49,656 bases of DNA from Xanthobacteraceae bacterium (GCA_030038415.1 JASHOX010000283.1:1-49656); one strand, 5' to 3'. Shown: positions 1 to 10,013, counted from the first letter of the stretch. The notes: generated by a model from the sequence alone, not told the origin. Made by a program: numbers and translations.

Positions 1-1505
<1,505 letters not shown>

Positions 1506-1564
1506 GTTTACTTGCTGCGTTTTCCTAAAGCTTTGGCTTCGCCGGCGCGCCTGCCGCAAGTCGA

Positions 1565-1578
1565 TTGATTTGCGTCAA
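1565..1578. promoter_or_regulatory. FixK/FNR-type site between oxidoreductase and DUF805 genes
   Basis: The sequence TTGATTTGCGTCAA is an imperfect palindrome of the FNR/FixK type (TTGAT-N4-GTCAA). With the activator at -41.5, transcription to the left would start near 1530, 25 nt before the oxidoreductase ATG. Transcription to the right would start near 1613, 59 nt before the DUF805 gene. It could serve either gene or both. Confidence 0.7.
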
Positions 1579-1671
1579 AGCCCGCCGGCCGGAAATGGTG
1601 CAATTGCCAGGCGCCTGCCACTCGGAGGCTGGAGAAGTACCGATCGGCTGATGGGTTCCAGAGGTTGCGTT

Positions 1672-2073
1672 ATGAACTTCAATCAGGCGATCTCGGCGGG
1701 ATTTGCAAATTACACCGTATTCTTTGGCCGAGCCACCCGATCCGAATATTGGTTCTGGATCTTGTTCGCTGCGATCGGCATGTTCGTAACGCAAGCGCTC
1801 GATAGTGCGCTGTTTGTGCAAACCTCATTGTCGGGGCTGTCGCCGCTGCACTCGCCGCTCAACTCCGTGTTCATCCTCGCATTGTTATTGCCAAGCCTCG
1901 CCGTGCAAGTGCGACGGTTGCACGATCTCGACCGCCCCGGCTGGTGGCTTCTACTTGTCTTTACCGGGATCGGCATATTGTTGCTACTCTACTGGTCGAG
2001 CCGGGAGGGGACACCGGGCGACAACAGATTCGGCCCGCATCCCTTGCCGGATCAGAAACAGAACGCCGCTTGA
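1672..2073 (+). CDS. DUF805 family inner-membrane protein
   Basis: A 133-residue membrane protein of the DUF805 family (E. coli YhaH/YhaI type), function unknown. The N-terminus has the family pattern of a short helix then FFGRATRSEYWFW leading into the first membrane segment. Two to three more hydrophobic segments follow, with the typical VRRLHDLDRPGWW loop and a C-terminal GDNRFGP motif. The ATG at 1672 starts the family homology; the frame upstream of it is not family-like. The gene faces away from the oxidoreductase gene and shares its FixK/FNR-like site. What it does under low oxygen is not known. Confidence 0.85.
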   Translation: MNFNQAISAGFANYTVFFGRATRSEYWFWILFAAIGMFVTQALDSALFVQTSLSGLSPLHSPLNSVFILALLLPSLAVQVRRLHDLDRPGWWLLLVFTGIGILLLLYWSSREGTPGDNRFGPHPLPDQKQNAA

Positions 2074-2093
2074 TAGCCTAGAATCTGCCGTTG

Positions 2094-2435
2094 CTACCGC
2101 GAGCGCGCCTTGAGTGGCGTCTTCGCCTCAGGTTCGAGCGCCAGATAAAGCGCTTTGGCCGCATCGCGCAGCGCTTCGCGGTGGGCGACGTCGTCCGGCG
2201 GCACAGCCGCGACGGTTCTTGCCAGATCGCTTAGAATTTCCGCGAACAAGGCGAAATGAAAATGCATGCGGACGGACTTGCGCTCCTCATCCGCTCCGGG
2301 GCGATCGAGCGTCAACGAAATCCCGTTTTCGTCGAGATGGGCATCGAAGCGCGCCGTGTGGGCGAAGGTGCCGATATAAAGCTTGTCCGGATACTCCACC
2401 GCGACTTCGGCTTTGTCGGGAATTGGCTTTGTCAT
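2094..2435 (-). CDS. Conserved-looking hypothetical protein, 113 aa
   Basis: I do not recognise a family. The protein is soluble, acidic to neutral and 113 residues long. The first half looks like beta strands (VAVEYPDKLYIGTFAHTARFDAHLD) and the second half is helical (FHFALFAEILSDLARTVAAV). No signal peptide, membrane segment or metal motif is seen. An AAGGGG ribosome site lies about 10 nt before the ATG, and a good FixK/FNR-like site at 2495-2508 predicts a 25-nt leader. This regular promoter supports a real gene. It is divergent from the PhaC-like hydrolase gene, each gene with its own site, so a link to PHA metabolism is possible but unproven. Confidence 0.7.
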   Translation of the reverse strand: MTKPIPDKAEVAVEYPDKLYIGTFAHTARFDAHLDENGISLTLDRPGADEERKSVRMHFHFALFAEILSDLARTVAAVPPDDVAHREALRDAAKALYLALEPEAKTPLKARSR

Positions 2436-2494
2436 CGCGTCAGGCCCCTTGTTGCACCCGGTAACTTCGATAGATCGATTCCGGTTGTTTCGGC

Positions 2495-2508
2495 TTGATC
2501 TGCCTCAA
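2495..2508. promoter_or_regulatory. FixK/FNR-type site for the 113-aa hypothetical
   Basis: TTGATCTGCCTCAA. Centred 66 bp before the ATG at 2435 on the minus strand, it predicts a start of transcription near 2460. A TATCGA-like -10 element is seen at a suitable distance. Confidence 0.7.
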
Positions 2509-2533
2509 GCGCCGCCATTGTCGAGGATGGAAC

Positions 2534-2547
2534 TTGATCCAGATCAA
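2534..2547. promoter_or_regulatory. FixK/FNR-type site for the PhaC-like hydrolase
   Basis: TTGATCCAGATCAA, a perfect TTGAT-N4-ATCAA palindrome. The predicted start of transcription to the right is near 2582, only 3 nt before the ATG at 2585. Either the mRNA is almost leaderless or the true start codon is further down. Confidence 0.8.
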
Positions 2548-2584
2548 TGAACACTCACTGAAAGGTGCATGATATCTTAGTTTT

Positions 2585-3754
2585 ATGTATGAACCAGCTG
2601 GTCGGCATAATGTGAATCTCGCGTTGCTGTGGCCGGCATTTGGCGCGGCCATGGCGAGTGAGATGGCGGCTGCCGTGGCACGGCAATTCACCAATCTTGC
2701 CGTAGGTCTCGATGGGCCTTCCGTGAAAGAACCGGCATGGGCCACCCCGCACGCGATCGCTCTTGAACTCGAATCCGTCAGACTTCGCGATTTCTCTTCG
2801 ACCGCGAAGGAGTTGCCGGAACGCGGATTTCCCACTTTGTTGTGCGCGCCATTCGCGCTGCATGGCGCCGTCATCAGCGATCTTGCCGAAGGCCACAGCC
2901 TGGTAGGCGCTTTGCGCGCCGCAGGGCTGACGCGGCTGTTCGTTACGGACTGGCGGTCCGCCACGCCGGACATGCGCCACCGCGGCATCGACGATTATCT
3001 CAGCGACCTCAATGTGCTGGTCGATCGGATCGGCGCGCCGATCGATCTCATCGGTCTGTGCCAGGGCGGCTTCATGGCTCTGATTTATGCCGCACGGTTT
3101 CCGCAAAAAGTGCGCAAACTGATTTTAGCGGCGGCCCCGGTCGACATCAGCGCCGGGACCTCGGCGCTATCGAGCGTCGCCACGGCAAGCCCACTGGCGA
3201 TGTTCCATGAGATCGTGCAGCTCGGCGACGGCCTCGTGCCGGGACGCCGGGTCTTGAAACTGTGGGCTCCGGATTCGGTGGAAGCGGAGGATATCCGGCA
3301 ATTGCTGCAGACCGAAGAGCCGGCCGGATCCGCCGCCGCGATGCGGCTCGAAGCCGTGTTTCGCGACTGGTATGCCTTTACGCTCGATCTGCCGGGACGA
3401 TTTTTCCTCGATGCGGTGGAGAAACTTTACAAGCGCAACGAGCTTGCCGACGGCAGCTTTGTCGCCTTGGGACAGAAGATCGATCTCGCCCAGATGCGCG
3501 CGCCGCTCTATCTGCTTGCCGCGCGCGACGACGAACTGGTGGCGCCGGCGCAATTGTTCGCGGCGGAAGGTCTGGTCGGAACTGCGCCGCATGAATTGCG
3601 TAAAGCGACCGCGCCGTGCCGCCATTTGGGACTGTTCATGGGCAAACGGATTTTGCAGAACGTGTGGCCCGGCGTGGTACGCTGGCTTGTAGAGCCGGTA
3701 ATTACTAAGCCGGAACACGTGCCGCTACGCGTCGCCACGCAGGCACGCGGCTGA
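2585..3754 (+). CDS. PhaC-like alpha/beta hydrolase with Cys nucleophile
   Basis: A 389-residue alpha/beta-hydrolase related to polyhydroxyalkanoate synthases. The nucleophile elbow is GLCQGG (Cys159), the PhaC form G-x-C-x-G-G rather than the lipase form with Ser. Asp315/316 in AARDDELV and His347 in CRHLGL complete a likely Cys-Asp-His triad. At 389 residues it is much shorter than class I PhaC and lacks its long N-terminal domain, so it may be a short synthase-like enzyme or an intracellular PHB depolymerase or thiolase-type hydrolase. It is convergent with phaC, which supports a PHA role. The ATG at 2585 has no close ribosome site; an AAAGG lies about 19 nt upstream. A downstream Met at 2651 also lacks one. 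Confidence 0.78.
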   Translation: MYEPAGRHNVNLALLWPAFGAAMASEMAAAVARQFTNLAVGLDGPSVKEPAWATPHAIALELESVRLRDFSSTAKELPERGFPTLLCAPFALHGAVISDLAEGHSLVGALRAAGLTRLFVTDWRSATPDMRHRGIDDYLSDLNVLVDRIGAPIDLIGLCQGGFMALIYAARFPQKVRKLILAAAPVDISAGTSALSSVATASPLAMFHEIVQLGDGLVPGRRVLKLWAPDSVEAEDIRQLLQTEEPAGSAAAMRLEAVFRDWYAFTLDLPGRFFLDAVEKLYKRNELADGSFVALGQKIDLAQMRAPLYLLAARDDELVAPAQLFAAEGLVGTAPHELRKATAPCRHLGLFMGKRILQNVWPGVVRWLVEPVITKPEHVPLRVATQARG

Positions 3755-3771
3755 GCTACAGCTCCGACCGC

Positions 3772-5658
3772 CTATTGCTCAAATATGTAAGTCCCAGGCG
3801 CGTCGCAGAGCGGCGGCTGACCCGGCATCCCCATCAGCGGCAGTAATTTTGTTGCCGTGCCAGAATGTTCGCCAAGCCATGCCGCCCAGCGCGGCCACCA
3901 AGAGCCGTCGGCAGGACGCGTCGCCGCCAAAAACCGCTCCGGATCGAGATAAAGCCCATTCGCCCGTTTCGTGTTGCTGCGGAATGTGCGTCTGGCGTGG
4001 CCGGGTTCCGACACGATGCCGGCATTATGGCCGCCGCTGGTGAGCACGTAGGTTACCTCGTCCTCGATCTGCAGGTTGATCTTGTAGGTCGAACGCCACG
4101 GCGCGACGTGATCGCGCTCGGTACCCACGGCAAATATCGGCACGTGAATATCGCTAAGCGCAACCGGCTCGCCCGCCGCCATGTAGTGGCCCTCGGCGAG
4201 ATCGTTGTTGAGAAACAGCTCGCGCAGATATTCCGAGTGCATGCGGTAAGGCATCCGCGTGGTATCGGCGTTCCAGGCCATCAGATCCGTCATCTTTTCG
4301 CGCTCGCCGAGCAGATAATCGTGAACGATGCGCGACCACAGGAGATCGTTCGAGCGCAGCATCTGGAAGGCGCCGGCCATCTGCCGGCTGTCGAGAAAGC
4401 CTTGCTCCCACATCATATCTTCGAGGAAGGCGAGCTGGCTGTCGTCGATGAAGAGCATCAACTCGCCGGCCTCGGTGAAATCGGTTTGCGCCGCCAGCAG
4501 GGTCAAGCTCGCAATCCGCTCGTCGTCGTCGCGCGCCATCGCCGCCGCCGCGATCGACAGCAGCGTGCCACCGAGACAATAGCCGGCGGCATGAATCTTC
4601 TGATCCGGCACGATGTTGGCGATGGCATCGAACGCGCTCATGATCCCGAGCGCGCGATAATCCTCCATACCGAGATCGCGGTCGTCGGGCCCCGGATTTT
4701 TCCAGGAGATCATGAACACCGTAAAACCTTGCTCGGTGAGATACTTCACCAGCGAATTATGCGGCGACAGATCGAGGATGTAGTATTTCATGATCCAGGC
4801 GGGCACGATGAGGATCGGTTCGGGGCGCACCTCGGCGGTGGCGGGAGCGTATTGGATGAGCTCAACGAGCCGGTTGCGGTAGACCACCTTGCCGGGGGTC
4901 ACCGCAACGTCGCGGCCGATGACAAAATTCTCGCTACCGACCGGGCGCTTGCCGCTCATCGCCCGCTCGAAATCCTCGGCGAAATTGGCAAGCCCCTGCA
5001 CTAAGTTAAGCCCCCCACATTCGACGGTGCGCTTAAGGATCTCCGGGTTGAGCTGCGGGAAGTTCGACGGCGACGCCATGTCGAGAATTTGCCGCGTGGC
5101 GAACGCGACCATGTCCTCGTGTTTTTTCGATACGCCGCGCACGCCGGTGGTGGCGTTGTGCCACCATTGCTGCTGCAACAGGAAGGCCTGAGAGATGAAG
5201 TTGAACGGCCAATGCCGCCATTCCTCGGCGACGAAGCGCCGATCCTGCGGCAGCGGCTCGATGCAGTTCTCGGTGCCAGGGCCTTCGAAGGCATAGCGCA
5301 AAGCGTAGTTGCCAAACCGGAGCGACTTGCGCGCAGCCTTTCCCATGAGCAAGAGGCGCTTGCCGGGTGAGGCGGCCAGATGCGTCGCCCAGTCGGAATA
5401 GGCCTGCATGAGGGCGGCGGGCGACAGCCCGGCGGTGAATCGTGCGATTGCCGCGTGCAGCGAGCGGTCGGTGACGTCGGCAAGCGCCGTAACGGCATAG
5501 GGATCGCGATCATCAGGTCTGGAAGTCGCCTCAACCGTCGGCTCTCCCTTCAAATACCTCGATGCACTGGATAAACCGGCGCCGTGACTTTTTGGCCGCT
5601 CCGGCGCGGCGATCTCAGGCGGCTCGACGAGTTTCAACGGTTGGGGGGATTCGGCCAT
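3772..5658 (-). CDS. phaC: Class I poly(3-hydroxyalkanoate) synthase PhaC
   Basis: PhaC polymerises (R)-3-hydroxyacyl-CoA into PHA on the granule surface. The 628-residue product has the class I N-terminal domain (WPFNFISQAFLLQQQWW region) and the alpha/beta-hydrolase core. The catalytic triad is Cys361 in GYCLGG, Asp516 in GTERDHVAPW and His544 in GGHNAG; the 28-residue Asp-His spacing equals that of the Ralstonia enzyme. I start it at 5658 because GGAG sits 9 nt upstream. The longer ATG at 5721 would overlap the FixK/FNR-like site at 5713-5726. No phaA, phaB or phasin gene is nearby. Low-oxygen induction would fit PHB as a sink for excess reductant. Confidence 0.95.
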   Translation of the reverse strand: MAESPQPLKLVEPPEIAAPERPKSHGAGLSSASRYLKGEPTVEATSRPDDRDPYAVTALADVTDRSLHAAIARFTAGLSPAALMQAYSDWATHLAASPGKRLLLMGKAARKSLRFGNYALRYAFEGPGTENCIEPLPQDRRFVAEEWRHWPFNFISQAFLLQQQWWHNATTGVRGVSKKHEDMVAFATRQILDMASPSNFPQLNPEILKRTVECGGLNLVQGLANFAEDFERAMSGKRPVGSENFVIGRDVAVTPGKVVYRNRLVELIQYAPATAEVRPEPILIVPAWIMKYYILDLSPHNSLVKYLTEQGFTVFMISWKNPGPDDRDLGMEDYRALGIMSAFDAIANIVPDQKIHAAGYCLGGTLLSIAAAAMARDDDERIASLTLLAAQTDFTEAGELMLFIDDSQLAFLEDMMWEQGFLDSRQMAGAFQMLRSNDLLWSRIVHDYLLGEREKMTDLMAWNADTTRMPYRMHSEYLRELFLNNDLAEGHYMAAGEPVALSDIHVPIFAVGTERDHVAPWRSTYKINLQIEDEVTYVLTSGGHNAGIVSEPGHARRTFRSNTKRANGLYLDPERFLAATRPADGSWWPRWAAWLGEHSGTATKLLPLMGMPGQPPLCDAPGTYIFEQ

Positions 5659-5712
5659 TGCGACAACTCCGCGGCTCCGACGGCAACCTGATCCAGGCTG
5701 CCGCGGGACACT

Positions 5713-5726
5713 ATGATCCATGTCAA
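5713..5726. promoter_or_regulatory. FixK/FNR-like site shared by phaC and the ChaB-like gene
   Basis: ATGATCCATGTCAA (reverse TTGACATGGATCAT), with one outer base off consensus. It predicts a 20-nt leader for phaC to the left and a 21-nt leader for the ChaB-like gene to the right. This symmetry suggests one site serving both. Confidence 0.6.
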
Positions 5727-5781
5727 TGTCTCAAATCCGACAGCAGGACATGATTGATTACAAGGAAGCGAGAGCCGCGTC

Positions 5782-5997
5782 ATGCCCTATGCTTCGAATG
5801 ACGACCTGCCGGCATCGGTGCGGCATCACTTGCCACCGCATGCCCAGGACATTTATCGCGAGGCCTTCAACCACGCTTTTGCCGCGCACGCCGGCGATCC
5901 GCGGCAGGAAGAAGCCGCCCATCGCATCGCCTGGGCTGCGGTCAAGCGCTCTTACGTCAAAGTCGGCGACAGCTGGATCGCGAACAGCCAGCGCTAG
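5782..5997 (+). CDS. ChaB-like small protein
   Basis: A 71-residue protein of the ChaB family, named after the putative regulator beside the E. coli cation antiporter ChaA. Family features run almost the whole length: MPYASNDDLPASV, HLPPHAQDIYREAFNHAF, then AHRIAWAAVKRSY and a C-terminal VGDSWI. Its biochemical role is unknown. An AAGGA ribosome site precedes the ATG. There is no chaA homologue nearby; instead it is divergent from phaC and shares its FixK/FNR-like site. Similar small proteins are often stress-linked, so a general low-oxygen or stress role is a guess. Confidence 0.88.
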   Translation: MPYASNDDLPASVRHHLPPHAQDIYREAFNHAFAAHAGDPRQEEAAHRIAWAAVKRSYVKVGDSWIANSQR

Positions 5998-6020
5998 AAC
6001 TCCGTTGGCGGTTTGTTCCC

Positions 6021-7064
6021 TCAATCGATGGCCTTGAGGATGGCGCGCCGGACCAGCGTCTCGAACAGCGGCAGTTTGTAGGCGTTTTTGCTCAGCGGGG
6101 TGGCGCCATCGAGCGCGGCGCGGCCAGCTTCGGCAGCAACGTGCTCGTCGATCGGCCTGCCCACTAGCGCGGCTTCGGCGGCCTTTGCCCGATGCGGCAC
6201 CGGCGCCGCGGCGCCAAGAATGATCGCGGCACGGTTACAGGTGCCGTCCCCGTTGAGATCGAGCGCAATCGCGACGTCGGCGATCGGCCAATCGAAGGAA
6301 TCCTTTTCGCCTTGCTTGAGGTGCGCCGTTCGCAGGCCGGCTGGCGGCTTCGGCAGGCGAATGGCAGTCAGGATTTCCTGCGGCTGTAAATCATTTTCGC
6401 GCTGCAAATCGCGATCCGGGGATACGAAAAAATCTTCCAGCAGAACTTGCCGCGCATTGCCGCGCGGACCTGAAATCTCGACTGTCGCGCCTAACGCCAC
6501 CAGCACAGTTGCCGCCGTCGACGGATGCACGATGGCGCACGGCATGTTGCTGAAAATGGCGTGGTATTGATTTTCGCCCGAGATAGCGAAGCAATGGCCA
6601 CCGCCCTTACGCAGGCAGCGGAATGCTTTCGAGCGGAAGTACCAGCAGCGCGGGCGCTGCAACAGATTGCCGCCCAATGTCGCGACATTGCGGATTTGGG
6701 GACTAGCGGCGCTACTCAGCGCCTCGGCTAAAGCCGGATAGCGCTGCTGCACCAGCGCGTTTGCGGCGAGAGACGCCAGCGTCACCATGGGTCCGATCGT
6801 CAGGCCGCCATCGTCCCGTTCCGCGACTTGGTCAAGCCCCGGCACTTCGGCGAGGCTTACGATTTTGGCGGGCTTCAACAGGCCTTCCTTCAGCAGATCG
6901 AGCAGATCGATGCCATTCGCCTTCACGATCACGCCGTTTCCTGGCGCCATAGCTTCAGGAGAAATGGCTTCGGGAGAAAGCGTCATCGCCTGCGCCACCG
7001 TAGTCGTTGCCACTGTGGCGGCTTCGGAAATCGTCCGTGCAGTTGCCCAGGCGAAGCGGTTCAT
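6021..7064 (-). CDS. FAD and [4Fe-4S] subunit of PaoABC-like aldehyde oxidoreductase (PaoB-like)
   Basis: The 347-residue middle subunit of a xanthine-oxidase-family enzyme, passing electrons from the iron-sulfur subunit to FAD. The FAD-binding fold shows GPMVTLASLA and RNVATLGGNLLQRPRC. An insert with Cys140, Cys150, Cys158 and Cys176 (RPRCWYFR, FRC, GHCFAI, MPCA) matches the [4Fe-4S] insert of E. coli PaoB. An odd Ala/Ser/Pro-rich stretch at about residues 16-45, with an SPEAISPEAM repeat, sits where the first FAD loop is expected. The ATG at 7064 has AGGAG 8 nt upstream. It begins 4 bp after the molybdenum subunit stop. Gene order here is Fe-S, Mo, FAD, unlike E. coli paoABC. Confidence 0.9.
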   Translation of the reverse strand: MNRFAWATARTISEAATVATTTVAQAMTLSPEAISPEAMAPGNGVIVKANGIDLLDLLKEGLLKPAKIVSLAEVPGLDQVAERDDGGLTIGPMVTLASLAANALVQQRYPALAEALSSAASPQIRNVATLGGNLLQRPRCWYFRSKAFRCLRKGGGHCFAISGENQYHAIFSNMPCAIVHPSTAATVLVALGATVEISGPRGNARQVLLEDFFVSPDRDLQRENDLQPQEILTAIRLPKPPAGLRTAHLKQGEKDSFDWPIADVAIALDLNGDGTCNRAAIILGAAAPVPHRAKAAEAALVGRPIDEHVAAEAGRAALDGATPLSKNAYKLPLFETLVRRAILKAID

Positions 7065-7068
7065 GGTT

Positions 7069-9402
7069 TCAGCTCCTGACCGGGACTTTGCCGAGGGCGG
7101 CAAGGATCGCCGCTGGCGTCATCGGCAGGCTGCGAAGGCGGACCCCGATGGCGTTGTAAACGGCGTTGGCGATCGCCGGAGCGGTGGCGATGTTGGCCGG
7201 TTCGGCAATGCCGTAAGCGTCGGTCGCGCTGTGGCCTTGATAATTTTCCAGGACGATGACGTCGATGTCCGGTGTCTCGCGCGGGCCGGCGATCTTGTAT
7301 TGCTCAAGGTTGGGATTGACCATGCGCCCGGTGAACTGATCGAGGATGCGGTCCTCGAATAGCGCGTAAGACAGGCCCATCAGCACGCCGCCATGAACCT
7401 GACTTTCGATTTGCCGCGGGTTCATCGGTCGGCCGCAGTCCTGGACCGCGACCACGCGCTCAACGCGTACAATACCGGTCTCGGTATCGACCGCCACTTG
7501 CGCGAATTGGACGCCGCCCAGATCTTGCAGCGCCAGCGCGGCATCACCCAGGCGGCGGCGGAAGCCGGCATAGTCATCACTGCGCGAAGCCACCGCGCTG
7601 ATGCGGTCGTTGCGTAGCCGCGAGGCGGCGTCGCGGAAGCTTATGTTGCGGCTCGGGTCGGCGCGCACAGCGATTTTTCCGTCCCGCATGACCAAGTCAT
7701 CGGCGGCCGCATTGAGCGTGAGCGCGGTCTCGTGAAACAGCTGCTGCTGTACGCGCCAAGCGGCGACGCGCGCCGGCGGCGTGATCGAGGCGGTGGTGCG
7801 GCTGCCATACGATGGCGGCCCCGGCGGAAACTCGGTGTCGCCGATGCGAACGGTGATGTCGTCGGGCCGCAAGCCCAGGGTCTCGGCGACGGTCTGCGCC
7901 AAAACCGTGGTAATGCCGGTACCGATATCCTGCACGCTGGAGAGCACTTCGACCGAGCCGTCACGCATCAGGCGCACTTCGCAGGACGAGTTGAGCTGGA
8001 CGTTGGCCATCCACAACGATTGCGCCATGCCAAGTCCGCGTTTCACCGGCCCCGAATCGGCGCCCGACTTGTGGCGCCGCTGCCAGCCGATCCGTTCCGC
8101 GCCAATGCGCCGCTCCTCGCGCCGCACCGGACTGGGGTCGATGCGATCACGGAGCGCTAGTGGATCGATGCCGAGCTTTTCGGCCAGATCATCGATGGTC
8201 TGTTCCAATCCGAACGCTCCGGGCGTGTTACCAGGCGCGCGCATCGCGCAACCCGGCCCGGCATTGATGAACACGTCGTGCTGGGCGCCTTCGAAATTCG
8301 GACAGGAATAAAGCGCCTCGGCATTGCTGCCGACGCCGGCGCCTAGGCCGACGCCCGCGGTGCCGTAGCTTACGAGCGAGATGGCCGTCAGTGCGCCGTC
8401 ACGCTTGGCGCCGATGCGCAGGCGCTGCCAGGTGCCCGGCCGGTTGCCGGCATCCATTTGCTCTTCTTCGCGCTCGAGGAAGAGCTTGACCGGCGCTTTG
8501 GCGCGCCGCGACAGCTCCACCGCGATGCTGCCGTAATTGCCGAGCGAGGATTTGGAGCCGAAACCGCCGCCCATGGCGTGGACGACGACGCGAATCTTGT
8601 TGAGCGGGAGGCCGAACTCTTCCGCCAGTTCGTGGCGCACGCCGGTGGTGAATTGGGTGGATTGGTAGACGGTCAGGCCGTCCGGCCGCCAATCGGCGAC
8701 GATGGCGTGCGGCTCCATGCAGCAATGGGTTTGCACCTGCGTGCTGTATTCGCCTTCGACCGTGACGTCGGCCTGCGCAAAACCTTGGCTGACGTCGCCT
8801 CGCCTGGCGACGGCGGGTCCGCGCACGTTGCCGTTGAGCGGCAGATTGACGGCGGCTGGAAATCCCGATGGATGTCCAGGCGGCGCGGTCGTCTCGTCGT
8901 GCACCAGCGGCGCGTTGGGACTGCGCGCCGCATTCATCTCTGCGACGAAGGGCAGCGGCTCGTAATCGACCTTGATGAGATGCGACGATGCCTCGGCCGC
9001 AGCCATCGACGCCGCGGCGACGGCGGCGACCGGTGCGCCGATATAGCGAAGCGTCGCGCTTGCCGATTCATCTGGATTAGCGATCGCCAGGATCGCGCGC
9101 ACGCCGGGCACGCGCGCGGCGGCGGAAATGTCGATAGACCGCACCCGCGCGTGGGGCAGGGGCGAGCGCAAAACTCGGGCAAACAACATGCCGGGGAGCG
9201 CAACGTCGACGGCAAAACGAACCGCGCCGGTAACCTTGGCGCGTCCGTTGGGACGCGGGAACGATTTCCCGATTGCAGCAAGTTCGCTGTTGGGCGGCAG
9301 CGGCGGCGGCTCATCGGCGGGAATCTGTCGCGAGACGGTACCGAGACCGGCGCTGGCGATACCGGCGGGAAAAATTTCGCTGCGTGAGTTGTCGCTTGCC
9401 AT
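7069..9402 (-). CDS. Molybdenum-cofactor subunit of PaoABC-like aldehyde oxidoreductase
   Basis: The 777-residue catalytic subunit of the xanthine dehydrogenase/aldehyde oxidoreductase family, binding molybdopterin. Visible motifs include the N-terminal small domain (GKSFPRPNGRAKVTGAVRF), MGGGFGSK for cofactor binding, APGNTPGAFG, QDIGTGITTV, and a C-terminal GIAEP holding the likely catalytic Glu. The best model is E. coli PaoC, an aldehyde oxidase; exact substrates cannot be read. It has no export signal of its own, as in Pao, where the Tat signal of the small subunit carries the complex. The start at 9402 follows the Fe-S gene by 2 bp, with AAGGG inside the upstream gene. No XdhC/PaoD chaperone gene is in the window. 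Confidence 0.92.
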   Translation of the reverse strand: MASDNSRSEIFPAGIASAGLGTVSRQIPADEPPPLPPNSELAAIGKSFPRPNGRAKVTGAVRFAVDVALPGMLFARVLRSPLPHARVRSIDISAAARVPGVRAILAIANPDESASATLRYIGAPVAAVAAASMAAAEASSHLIKVDYEPLPFVAEMNAARSPNAPLVHDETTAPPGHPSGFPAAVNLPLNGNVRGPAVARRGDVSQGFAQADVTVEGEYSTQVQTHCCMEPHAIVADWRPDGLTVYQSTQFTTGVRHELAEEFGLPLNKIRVVVHAMGGGFGSKSSLGNYGSIAVELSRRAKAPVKLFLEREEEQMDAGNRPGTWQRLRIGAKRDGALTAISLVSYGTAGVGLGAGVGSNAEALYSCPNFEGAQHDVFINAGPGCAMRAPGNTPGAFGLEQTIDDLAEKLGIDPLALRDRIDPSPVRREERRIGAERIGWQRRHKSGADSGPVKRGLGMAQSLWMANVQLNSSCEVRLMRDGSVEVLSSVQDIGTGITTVLAQTVAETLGLRPDDITVRIGDTEFPPGPPSYGSRTTASITPPARVAAWRVQQQLFHETALTLNAAADDLVMRDGKIAVRADPSRNISFRDAASRLRNDRISAVASRSDDYAGFRRRLGDAALALQDLGGVQFAQVAVDTETGIVRVERVVAVQDCGRPMNPRQIESQVHGGVLMGLSYALFEDRILDQFTGRMVNPNLEQYKIAGPRETPDIDVIVLENYQGHSATDAYGIAEPANIATAPAIANAVYNAIGVRLRSLPMTPAAILAALGKVPVRS

Positions 9403-9404
9403 GT

Positions 9405-10013
9405 TCAGCCCTTGCGTGCCTTGGCGGCATCGAGCGTCGCAGCGATGACGTGCGGATAAGTGCCGCAGCGGCAAATGTGCCCGCTGATCGCGGCACGGAC
9501 ATCGTCGGCGCTTGGCTCGGGATTATGTTCGACCAGCGCTGCGCAGCTCATGATCATTCCTGGCGTGCAGAAGCCGCATTGCAGTGCGTCGTGATCGATG
9601 AACGCCTGCTGCACCGGATGCAGCGTGTCGCCTTGGGCAAGACCTTCTATCGTCGTAATGGCGCGCGTGCCGACTTCGATGGCAAGCATCATGCAGGAGC
9701 AGACCGGTCGACCATCGAGCCAGACCGTACAGGCCGAACAGGCACCGCGATTGCACGCGATCTTGGTTCCCGTCAGCCCCAACGGCCCGCGTAACGCCTC
9801 GGCAAGCGTCATGCGCGGCTCGGCCTGGACGGTTCGGGTCACGCCGTTGATCTGCAGAGAAATTGCAACAGCATCGGGCCCCACTGACGGAATGGCGTCG
9901 TTTATCAGCTCGGCCGATGCGATGAATGCCGATGTCGTATTGAGCATGCTCGCTCCGGCCGTCGTCAGAGCGGAGCCTCGCAGGAACGAGCGACGTGAAA
10001 AATCGCCGCGCAC
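9405..10013 (-). CDS. Tat-exported [2Fe-2S] subunit of PaoABC-like aldehyde oxidoreductase (PaoA-like)
   Basis: A 202-residue electron-transfer subunit with two [2Fe-2S] clusters. The N-terminus has a clear twin-arginine signal (SRRSFLRG at 6-13, then a hydrophobic stretch), so the enzyme should act in the periplasm. Cluster ligands are Cys87, Cys92, Cys95 and Cys105 or Cys107 for the plant-type site, and Cys146, Cys149, Cys181 and Cys183 for the second. It is first in an operon with the Mo and FAD subunits. A perfect FixK/FNR-like site at 10073-10086 predicts a 25-nt leader. The likely job is oxidation of toxic aldehydes; the electron acceptor is unknown. Confidence 0.93.
   Translation of the reverse strand: MRGDFSRRSFLRGSALTTAGASMLNTTSAFIASAELINDAIPSVGPDAVAISLQINGVTRTVQAEPRMTLAEALRGPLGLTGTKIACNRGACSACTVWLDGRPVCSCMMLAIEVGTRAITTIEGLAQGDTLHPVQQAFIDHDALQCGFCTPGMIMSCAALVEHNPEPSADDVRAAISGHICRCGTYPHVIAATLDAAKARKG

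Noticed and set aside
3865..5004. A 379-codon open frame opposite phaC
   Set aside because: It is antisense to a clear phaC with a complete catalytic triad; its composition (Arg/His-rich) is typical of GC-rich shadow frames.
8458..9387. A 309-codon frame opposite the molybdenum subunit
   Set aside because: Antisense to a well-conserved enzyme gene; no ribosome site or family.
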